Below, piece by piece: positions 1 to 6,294 of a stretch of 39,742 bases of DNA (positions within the stretch are counted from its first letter, which is position 1; each line of letters begins with the position of its first letter). Source of the DNA: JANXSD01 sp043758125. GTDB taxonomy: Bacteria > Bacteroidota > Bacteroidia > AKYH767-A > OLB10. Location: assembly GCA_043758125.1 (NCBI GenBank), contig JAYVOC010000102.1:1-39742 (forward strand). Direction: 5' to 3'. The translations under genes and the position numbers were made by a program. A model generated the notes under the pieces. That model was given only the letters and a program-made list of their open reading frames with translations, made no database searches and had not been told where the DNA came from.

Positions 1-1
1 A

Positions 2-388
2 GGACAAGCACTTGAAAGAATGGTGTTAGAATTATTGGGTTATATTGTAAAGGAAAACGAATTGTTGTATGGTGCTTTTCCTGACATAAGAAACCAATTA
101 TTAGAAGTGAAAGTCCAGGATTCTCCAACAGTTGACTTAGGTAGATTTTCTCCAGAAAGAGAAGAGTTTGTAATAGAAGAAAAGAACCTCACAACTTTTG
201 ATGTTCGTTATTTAATTGCTTTAACAAATCCTAATACCGAAATCATTGAAGGAATAATATTAACGCCAGGAGAAAGACTTGGCGATATATTTTCTTATGT
301 AAGTTCAGAGAGTTATAAATGCCAAAGAAACATTCCAATGAGCTTTTTTGAAAAGCATTATGGTAAAGCGGTATTTAATCCAGCTTAA
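2..388 (+). CDS. Type II restriction endonuclease, C-terminal part (5' end outside window)
   Basis: The reading frame is open to the left edge of the window, so this is the C-terminal part of a longer protein; an internal ATG lies at 20. Counting from that Met, residues 21-31 read PDIRNQLLEVK, which fits the PD-(D/E)XK nuclease core (Asp22, Glu29, Lys31), followed by a VDLG motif that may help form the metal site. The gene is tail-to-tail with an adenine methyltransferase and overlaps its 3' end by 14 bases (375-388), the usual company of a type II restriction enzyme. It would cut unmodified foreign DNA at the site protected by the partner. The recognition sequence cannot be read from this fragment. 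The nuclease fold is inferred from the motif and the neighbour; the exact family is not recognised. Confidence 0.72.
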   Translation, partial: GQALERMVLELLGYIVKENELLYGAFPDIRNQLLEVKVQDSPTVDLGRFSPEREEFVIEEKNLTTFDVRYLIALTNPNTEIIEGIILTPGERLGDIFSYVSSESYKCQRNIPMSFFEKHYGKAVFNPA

Positions 389-2090
389 AAATTGGTGAAA
401 CACCAAAAGCCTCTGCAACTTTAATTTCTAATTGCTCTTCGAGCAAAGAAATTTTATCTACATTATTTTCAGCGTTAAGCTTTTTAACGATTTTGATTAT
501 TGACTTTGCAACAGGAGAATTACACTCAGGTAAAGGATACTTTTCTACATACTGGGTAAAGTATCTTCTCCTACCTGAATAGAGTTTATTGTTAAAAACA
601 AGGTCGTGATACTTTGTCATTAATTTTGAATTTGAAACACCTTGTATCAATAAGAGTTTCTCAACACTTTCCTTCTTTTCGGCTACTATCCAATAGCAAT
701 TTCCATTGACAAGTTTTCCTCCTTCATCAAAGAAGAATCTTGGCGACAAACTTATATCAGGAAAGACCAACTTTGGTAAATTCCAAAAGTCGGGATTATG
801 AGGAACCCATATTTCAAACCATTTTCTGCCAGCATCAATCAAATATTTTCTTTCTTTTAATCGTGTTTCAAATTTCTCAAAGTATTTTTTAGCTTTTGGG
901 AATTGCTCTATATCAATAGTAGTTTTGTTCCCGTCTTTATTATAATGAGGATATAGAATTTGAAGAGTAGCTTTTGCCGTTGTTCCCCATCTGCCAATAT
1001 TCTCTTGTGAAATTAAATCTTTAAGTAAATCCGTTTCAGGCTTTTCAGTTCCTAACTTATCCCATTCATCATTTATAAATACTTTGTCAGCTGTAGTTTT
1101 TATTCCAACTCTAACTTTGAATAAATCACCAACCAAACAAGATGCATTATTGTCAATCTCATTTACCCAAAGTGATTCGGAATCTGAAAGCAACTCCCAC
1201 GAATAACCCTTTGTGGTTCGACACATTAAAACGCCATCAGTTTTTTTATATCTTTTTGCATTGACAGTGAAGTAACCTGAATCAGAGGTGTTCAAAACAT
1301 CGTAAATATTAGCGGCAGGTTTTAATTCTCCTTTATAACCATTCAGTTCTTCATAAACTTTAATGAATTTGGCTGCATTGGAAACTACCTCAACATTTAC
1401 TTTTTTCCTACCAATAAATATTGCTGGTAGAACGGCAGCATCAAAAAGTTTGGTATCGCCTAAATCAACAATTTCAAGTATTTCGTAATTCTCATTTAAA
1501 AACTTTCTCACACTTTCGCCACTCTTGGTTGACAAATACCTGTTAGATGTAATTACGCCAATAATTCCATCCATTTTTAGGCTTGCAGTCATTGCAATTA
1601 AAAAAGGATAATACAAATCAACACGACCTTTTAAATCAAATTTTTGAGCAAGTAGTTGTGCTTGTTCTGTTCCAAGAATCTGAGTTCTTACATAAGGAGG
1701 ATTCGCAATTACAATATCAGCGGACTCATTTACTCCGTTTTCTTTTACTCCAAGAAAATTGAGTGCTAATTGATTTTGATTTATGTCAACGAATTCTAAA
1801 AAATCTCCATTCACCAAATTGGTTTTTTGCTTACCAAATTTGTATGACCTTTCTCTTGCAAGGCTCAAAAACTCTTCATTTAAATCATAACCATTTAATG
1901 AAAAGTCAATATTACGAGCAGACAAGTGTTCTCCCATTGATAACAACAGTTCGCCATCACCACAAGCAGGGTCTAGAACTTTAATGTTTTTCTTATCGAC
2001 ATACGACAAGATTCGACTTGTTAAATAGTCTGCAAGACCCTTTGGAGTAAAGGTTGCACCAGTATTTTTTATCAATTCTTTGGTTTCCAC
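375..2090 (-). CDS. Type II N6-adenine DNA methyltransferase (restriction-modification)
   Basis: Transfers methyl from S-adenosylmethionine to adenine N6 in the recognition site of the adjacent endonuclease. Counting from a TTG at 2114, motif I DPACGDG is at residues 48-54 and catalytic NPPY at 138-141; the C-terminal half (about 300-570) looks like a TaqI/Eco57I-type target-recognition region. An N-terminal TPKGLADYL stretch is typical of these N6-adenine enzymes. I place the start at the GTG at 2090 (571 aa), because the TTG at 2114-2112 is itself the last three bases of a perfect TATCTTTG promoter element (2112-2119) and so would probably not be transcribed. The 3' end overlaps the endonuclease gene by 14 bases. 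Alternative start: 2114 (579 aa). Confidence 0.88.
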   Translation of the reverse strand: METKELIKNTGATFTPKGLADYLTSRILSYVDKKNIKVLDPACGDGELLLSMGEHLSARNIDFSLNGYDLNEEFLSLARERSYKFGKQKTNLVNGDFLEFVDINQNQLALNFLGVKENGVNESADIVIANPPYVRTQILGTEQAQLLAQKFDLKGRVDLYYPFLIAMTASLKMDGIIGVITSNRYLSTKSGESVRKFLNENYEILEIVDLGDTKLFDAAVLPAIFIGRKKVNVEVVSNAAKFIKVYEELNGYKGELKPAANIYDVLNTSDSGYFTVNAKRYKKTDGVLMCRTTKGYSWELLSDSESLWVNEIDNNASCLVGDLFKVRVGIKTTADKVFINDEWDKLGTEKPETDLLKDLISQENIGRWGTTAKATLQILYPHYNKDGNKTTIDIEQFPKAKKYFEKFETRLKERKYLIDAGRKWFEIWVPHNPDFWNLPKLVFPDISLSPRFFFDEGGKLVNGNCYWIVAEKKESVEKLLLIQGVSNSKLMTKYHDLVFNNKLYSGRRRYFTQYVEKYPLPECNSPVAKSIIKIVKKLNAENNVDKISLLEEQLEIKVAEAFGVSPIFKLD

Positions 2091-2111
2091 TCTTTTTAGA
2101 TTCTTACCTGA

Positions 2112-2119
2112 CAAAGATA
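2112..2119 (-). promoter_or_regulatory. -7 promoter element TATCTTTG for the methyltransferase
   Basis: On the minus strand this reads TATCTTTG, an exact match to the Bacteroidota -7 consensus TAnnTTTG. Transcription would begin about 5 bases downstream, giving a short leader of roughly 15-20 bases to a GTG start at 2090. No convincing -33 element is visible. Confidence 0.6.
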
Positions 2120-2571
2120 CTTAAAATCATCAAACAGTCAATACAAAATTATAAACATTTTTAGAAAAAGTCTTGTAGACATGGCTGCACATCTTAGAAC
2201 ATAAAGCCCACGCATTTGGTGGCACATTTGTATTTTTAGCAACCGCACAAATCCAATCAAAAAATCCAAAAGAGCCACCAAGCCAACGCACCAAGACAAA
2301 CACGAAATGAAAACTAACAACCACGACCGAAAAAGAACAACGAAGGCATAACAGCGGTGCTTTTTGCACAACCTCTTTTAAAAAAAATTAGTTTTTAATA
2401 GCTGCAAATAGCTTCATTAAATGCGATTACAGAACAGTTGTTTTATTAGGGTAAGGATTTAACAAAAAACAGCGTGTTGTTATAAGTGATGTAATAGTGT
2501 TACAAAAGCTAGTTAGTATAGAATTATTTAATGGCTGTTCGACTAATAGTTGTAATTTGTTTAATATATGC
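2120..2571. other. Non-coding stretch with a T-poor, strand-asymmetric block
   Basis: No convincing gene is seen here. From about 2253 to 2356 the plus strand is rich in A and C and has only about five T in roughly 100 bases, unlike anything else in the window. The block ends with GCATAACAGCGG and a small perfect hairpin GTGC-TTTTT-GCAC at 2358-2370. Two overlapping minus-strand open frames across it have low-complexity, implausible products and are explained by the base composition. Its position beside the restriction-modification genes suggests the edge of a mobile cassette. Confidence 0.5.
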
Positions 2572-2572
2572 A

Positions 2573-2600
2573 AAAGCCTCCCATCTTTCAGGGAGACTTT
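2573..2600 (-). terminator. Hairpin terminator downstream of ssb
   Basis: Stem 2573-2582 pairs with 2591-2600 (nine of ten pairs, one C/A mismatch) around an 8-base loop. Read on the minus strand, the stem ends in CTTTT. It lies 38 bases after the ssb stop codon, so it most likely ends that transcript. The T-run is short. Confidence 0.55.
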
Positions 2601-2637
2601 AACATACAGGCAGGAATTATTTATTGTTCGGAATGTA

Positions 2638-2988
2638 TTACACGATTTCTCCGTTTTTATCGCCAAATAAAATAAGGTCGTCTACTTTAATTTCGGTTAT
2701 GAATCGATCTTGTCCGTTTTTATCTTTGTAATTGCGATTAACGATCATTCCTTCAACGGCAAGTTTGCTTCCTTTGCGCGTAAAATTTTCCAATATTTCT
2801 GCAAGCTTTCCCCAAACAACAAGATTATGCCATTGTGTTTCTTGATACTCATTTCCCTTTTGGTTGATCAAGGTTTCGTTTGTGGCGATCGTTACTCGAG
2901 CCATCTTTTTACCACCATCCATGTGAACTATTTCAGGATCCTTGCCGAGGTTTCCAATTAACTGAATGGAATTTTGCATGTTACTCAT
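2638..2988 (-). CDS. ssb: Single-stranded DNA-binding protein, short form
   Basis: An OB-fold protein that coats single-stranded DNA during replication, repair and recombination. The whole 116-residue chain is the OB domain: N-terminal NSIQLIGNLGKDPEI, then TIATNE, WHNLVVWGKLAEI and GSKLAVEGMI, all typical of SSB. The usual glycine-rich linker and acidic DDLPF-type tip that recruits partner proteins are absent; the chain ends soon after the last strand at FGDKNGEIV. Housekeeping SSBs are usually 140-180 residues, so this may be a secondary SSB. A second Met at codon 4 (2979) is an alternative start. A hairpin follows the gene, and repeated motifs lie upstream at 3093-3150. Confidence 0.93.
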   Translation of the reverse strand: MSNMQNSIQLIGNLGKDPEIVHMDGGKKMARVTIATNETLINQKGNEYQETQWHNLVVWGKLAEILENFTRKGSKLAVEGMIVNRNYKDKNGQDRFITEIKVDDLILFGDKNGEIV

Positions 2989-3056
2989 ATTTTTTCTTTT
3001 TTTTATTGTGATTATGATAACGAAATTTTTTGAAGCGCTTCTTTTCGTTGGAAGGG

Positions 3057-3064
3057 CAAAGATG
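3057..3064 (-). promoter_or_regulatory. Probable -7 element CATCTTTG for ssb
   Basis: Minus strand CATCTTTG, one base from TAnnTTTG, placed about 70 bases before the ssb start. The three TAGTC(G/A)TT direct repeats begin about 40 bases upstream of the implied transcription start. Confidence 0.4.
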
Positions 3065-3092
3065 TAGGTGCAACTTATTTTTATTCGGTTGT

Positions 3093-3150
3093 TAGTCGTT
3101 TACTTTCGGAAGTAATTATTTGTAGTCGTTTGTAAGCGCTTGTAGTCATT
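3093..3150. repeat. Three phased direct repeats TAGTC(G/A)TT upstream of ssb
   Basis: TAGTCGTT occurs at 3093-3100 and 3123-3130 and TAGTCATT at 3143-3150, i.e. 30 and 20 bases apart, close to whole helical turns. An eight-base palindrome AAGCGCTT occurs at 3033-3040 (as ten-base GAAGCGCTTC at 3032-3041) and again at 3134-3141 inside the repeat zone. These look like protein-binding sites serving ssb on the minus strand or the gene at 3275 on the plus strand. Confidence 0.4.
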
Positions 3151-3274
3151 TAAATGAATGTAAAAGTGAAAAACAGACCGCCCAAGAGCTCATAATACCA
3201 GTTTATCTACAACATTTCATCTTTCGCACTTCTTCATTTGTAAATCCTTTGCCTTTTCACTACTTTTATACTGA

Positions 3275-4534
3275 ATGAAACCTTGGCATAATCGTATTTA
3301 TATTCTTTTGTTTTTATCCTTCGTGATAACAAATGCTATAGCCATACCTTTTGGTAGCTTGAATATGCCAGTCCAGTTTGTTATTGAAAATGGAGATTTT
3401 ACAAATAGCACAGTCAACGTAAAAAAGAATGGTGAAGTGGTTTTGAGTATGCTTGGGGAAAAGAACATGCATCTTAAATTAGAATATGGAAATGCGTATT
3501 TACTTTCGTTCAGTAAACCTGGATACATCACTAAAAAAATTGAAGTTAATACAAATGTAGCGGTAGCACATGGCAAGCAAGGATTCGAACCTTATAAAAT
3601 TGGGGTACGACTTTTCAAACAATATGAAGGAGTAAACATTGTAGTATATAACCAGCCAGTGGCTCTAATAAAGTATCAAGCAAGTATTGATGGTTTTGGT
3701 TATGATGTTGATTATACAAAGTCGATTTTATCAGAACTTACAACCACTGAAAATATTCTTGAAGCAAAAGCTGTGGAAGAACGAGCTCAACAAAAAGAAG
3801 CTGCTGCTAAAGTAGCTGCTCAAAAAAAGGAGGATAAATTAGCAAGTAAGAGTAACACAAACGCCGTTACGTTAAAGAGTCCTGTTTCTGAAATTAATGT
3901 TTCTGCTTTAAATTCTACTAAACAAAATAGTTCATCACAAAATGAAAGGCCCAAAGATCCTTCTCTCAATTCTGGAGAAAGTAAAAAGCCAAATAGTAAT
4001 TTATCATCAGGTGAATCGCCTCAAAAAAAACCTCTTGTAAATGATGGTGCTGAGCAATTGTTTTCTAATCCACCTGTTGTTGGCGAAGAAAAACCAGATG
4101 AAAAAATTGCAATTCAACATGATCAAGATACCGTACATTTTTCTGAGAGTAAAGATATTAATGAGCTACCCATCGTACATTTTAAGCGAGCAAAAAGTGC
4201 ATCTCAAATGGAGAGTGATTCTTCTGTAACTCCATCAGAAAGGAAAGAAACCACTAATAAATCCAATAAAGGATTAGAATTTCCTAAAACGTTTAATACA
4301 AAAAAATCAGAAAATGAATATGCGACTTCTAGCTCTCCACAATACAATACGTTTAATCGTACTATAGAAAAGAAAGTGGAATCAAATCGTATTATCACAA
4401 CCATTCGAATTACTAATGGCGATCACACAACAGAATATCGCCACATCGTTTATAATTGGGGTGGTGAATATTTTTTCGTAAATAATTCAGAGCCACTATC
4501 ACCACATCTTTTTGATTTGTATACTGGACAATAA
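3275..4534 (+). CDS. Secreted protein of unknown function with carboxypeptidase-regulatory-like N-terminus
   Basis: Residues 1-24 form a signal peptide (hydrophobic stretch ending in AIA). Residues about 30-95 resemble a carboxypeptidase-regulatory-like beta-sandwich (repeated short strands, then SFSKPGYITKKIEV), followed by GFGYDVDYTKSI, a motif I associate with Bacteroidota surface or periplasmic proteins. Residues about 160-370 are low-complexity, rich in Ser, Lys, Asn, Glu and Pro, probably disordered. The last 50 residues are more ordered, with repeated Thr-Ile-Arg and a HIVYNWGGEYFFVNN stretch. It ends 19 bases from the convergent DUF2306 gene. I do not recognise a specific family; an envelope scaffold is a guess. 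Confidence 0.8.
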   Translation: MKPWHNRIYILLFLSFVITNAIAIPFGSLNMPVQFVIENGDFTNSTVNVKKNGEVVLSMLGEKNMHLKLEYGNAYLLSFSKPGYITKKIEVNTNVAVAHGKQGFEPYKIGVRLFKQYEGVNIVVYNQPVALIKYQASIDGFGYDVDYTKSILSELTTTENILEAKAVEERAQQKEAAAKVAAQKKEDKLASKSNTNAVTLKSPVSEINVSALNSTKQNSSSQNERPKDPSLNSGESKKPNSNLSSGESPQKKPLVNDGAEQLFSNPPVVGEEKPDEKIAIQHDQDTVHFSESKDINELPIVHFKRAKSASQMESDSSVTPSERKETTNKSNKGLEFPKTFNTKKSENEYATSSSPQYNTFNRTIEKKVESNRIITTIRITNGDHTTEYRHIVYNWGGEYFFVNNSEPLSPHLFDLYTGQ

Positions 4535-4553
4535 TTTATAAAATGAAGTGATA

Positions 4554-5237
4554 TTATTCTGTAATTTTCAAACCTAATGGTTGACCTTTCGCTGATTTTT
4601 TTCTGAACTTCCCTAAAGTATAATACAACATTGGAAGAAATATTGCAGCAGGAGCAATCCAAACAATTACAGCAGGATTCGTATGAATATTTTGAACTAA
4701 AAATGCAGTTAACGTTGCAATATAAGCCCCCATCATGTTTCCAATATGCATCAATAACCAATGATTTTTTTCGGTGGGTGGAACACGAAAACTTTTGAAA
4801 TTTCTATAAATACCTCGTAGCATAATTGAACCAAAAACGATAGCCGCAAAACCAAAACTATTTTTCGCAATACCAACTATCCATAACCCCCAAATGAATA
4901 AACATAATCCTGAAATTAGTGAGATCAATAAAATAGCCCAATCAATCTTTTCAGGCCGCTGACCAAGATGCAATTTCTTCAACTTTAAAGCTCTTACTCC
5001 AGTACTGATTAAATAAAAAGTAAAGGCAGCGATCATCAACAAAAACCAATTCTCTTTGTAAAACGCCATATAAATAGAACTCACCACAATCACCATCATC
5101 GAATAAAAATAAATGTTTCCACTTCGACGGTGTAGCGTTCCTCCATTTTGATTGAACATTGCAAAAGGTCCTGAAAGAAGTGCTAATGCCCCTGCCACAA
5201 TATGAATGTTGCGAAGGATGATAAAGAGTGTTTCCAT
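4554..5237 (-). CDS. DUF2306-like integral membrane protein
   Basis: A 227-residue protein with six or seven hydrophobic segments (about 5-26, 43-60, 64-80, 98-122, 128-146, 165-182, 190-210). HRRSGNIYF at residues 36-44, after the first membrane helix, is typical of the DUF2306 predicted-membrane family, where histidines may serve a redox or metal role; that function is not established. The gene lies last in a minus-strand series porW - LytTR - this gene, with a 164-base gap that holds three direct repeats suited to the LytTR protein. It is therefore a likely target of its neighbour rather than simply co-transcribed. Confidence 0.75.
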   Translation of the reverse strand: METLFIILRNIHIVAGALALLSGPFAMFNQNGGTLHRRSGNIYFYSMMVIVVSSIYMAFYKENWFLLMIAAFTFYLISTGVRALKLKKLHLGQRPEKIDWAILLISLISGLCLFIWGLWIVGIAKNSFGFAAIVFGSIMLRGIYRNFKSFRVPPTEKNHWLLMHIGNMMGAYIATLTAFLVQNIHTNPAVIVWIAPAAIFLPMLYYTLGKFRKKSAKGQPLGLKITE

Positions 5238-5256
5238 GTTGCTAAAATTTATGTTG

Positions 5257-5264
5257 CAAATAAA
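5257..5264 (-). promoter_or_regulatory. Possible -7 element TTTATTTG for the DUF2306 gene
   Basis: Minus strand TTTATTTG, one mismatch to TAnnTTTG, 20 bases before the start codon. It lies about 30 bases downstream of the nearest GGGATG repeat, the spacing expected for an activator-dependent promoter. Confidence 0.3.
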
Positions 5265-5294
5265 AGCGCTACAAAAGAATTTAGCAAGTATTAA

Positions 5295-5340
5295 GGGATG
5301 AATGGTAAAATTAGGGATGAAAATTAGGTAGTTTGGGATG
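5295..5340. promoter_or_regulatory. Putative LytTR operator: three phased GGGATG direct repeats
   Basis: GGGATG occurs at 5295-5300, 5314-5319 and 5335-5340 (CATCCC on the coding strand of the downstream gene), each within the wider pattern TT(A)GGGATG(A/G)A. The pitch is 19 and 21 bases. LytTR regulators bind short imperfect direct repeats about two helical turns apart, and the gene for such a regulator ends 62 bases away. The repeats would sit about 40-90 bases upstream of the DUF2306 transcription start. Confidence 0.45.
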
Positions 5341-5401
5341 GAATACGATTTAACATCAATTTTTGATATTGAAAAATAATATTTTGATCATATCATTGAT
5401 T

Positions 5402-6265
5402 CTATTTTGCCAACCGTTGTCCAATTTCTAAATTTAAATTGCGAGAAACTGGGATTTGTTGGTCACTGTTTTCAATCAAAAGCCGATAACCTTGAGAATT
5501 ACCAGAGATCGATTTCACCATATCGAGATTAACAATCCATGCGCGATGACAACGATAAAATGCTGTGTATGCTTTCAAATCGTTTCGTGCATTTTTTAGA
5601 CTAGAACGAATTAGTTTTTTTTTCGCAATTCCATTTTCTAAATAATGAACTTCAATATAATTATCTGCGGCATTAATATACATTAAATCATAAGCACGAA
5701 TCATCAAATTGTCACGCGGATTTTCTGCACTAATAAGTATCATCTCTTCTTGAAAGGCATCCAAACGCTTCTTATGATTCATCGTTTGATTTAATAAATG
5801 CGTTTCCTTTAAGATTTTTCTTAATAAAGTTATCTGCTTAATAAGCACTAATGCGACTACTGGAAGTCCAGCAACCATCAATGTCATTAGCTGAAAATTG
5901 AGGAGCCATTGTATTGTGAAAATAGTATTCCATTGCCAGTGCGTATAGAAAGCGTTTCCTAAACCTATTGTTGAAATATTCCAAAGGATGTAAATTATTT
6001 CTTTTCCAACTGTCCATTTTTCTTCTTTAAATATCGATGGAAACAAAAAGGGAATTACTATTAAATCTATAAATAAAATACTGCTGCAAATTAATCCGTA
6101 ACCGATTAAAATAAAATGCAAAGCCTCGCTTGGAATCGTGTTTAATCCGAAAGGTCGAAAGAACAGTAAAAAAAGATAAACAAAAAAACCCATACCTACA
6201 ATAATAATCCATCTACGTTTTGATGAATCATAAATTGGATAAGGTTGGGATAAGGGTCCCCACAT
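5402..6265 (-). CDS. Membrane-anchored LytTR-family transcriptional regulator
   Basis: The N-terminal half has four membrane segments (about 19-37, 49-76, 88-107, 122-145), followed by a short helical linker (146-175) and a LytTR DNA-binding domain from about 186 to the end. Typical LytTR features are DLMYINAADNYIEVHY (193-208) and the FYRCHRAWIVNLDMV stretch, where the RxHR motif belongs to the fold. There is no receiver domain, so signalling probably comes through the membrane part. The gene starts 29 bases after porW and is probably co-transcribed with it. Phased repeats just downstream of its stop suggest it controls the next gene. The stimulus is unknown. Confidence 0.88.
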   Translation of the reverse strand: MWGPLSQPYPIYDSSKRRWIIIVGMGFFVYLFLLFFRPFGLNTIPSEALHFILIGYGLICSSILFIDLIVIPFLFPSIFKEEKWTVGKEIIYILWNISTIGLGNAFYTHWQWNTIFTIQWLLNFQLMTLMVAGLPVVALVLIKQITLLRKILKETHLLNQTMNHKKRLDAFQEEMILISAENPRDNLMIRAYDLMYINAADNYIEVHYLENGIAKKKLIRSSLKNARNDLKAYTAFYRCHRAWIVNLDMVKSISGNSQGYRLLIENSDQQIPVSRNLNLEIGQRLAK

Positions 6266-6294
6266 ATAAAATTAGTTAATTGAGAAACGAGCTA

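Noticed and set aside
2130..2371. Two overlapping minus-strand open frames of 77-79 codons
   Set aside because: Products are low-complexity and hydrophobic-aromatic without any family resemblance; they follow from the T-poor composition of the plus strand.
2427..2666. Minus-strand open frame of 79 codons overlapping the ssb end
   Set aside because: It overlaps the ssb 3' end and crosses the ssb terminator hairpin; the product has no recognisable features.
3570..3590. GGTTCGAATCC-like tRNA T-arm on the minus strand
   Set aside because: It lies inside the coding frame of the secreted protein at 3275-4534, and the neighbouring bases form no acceptor, D or anticodon arm.
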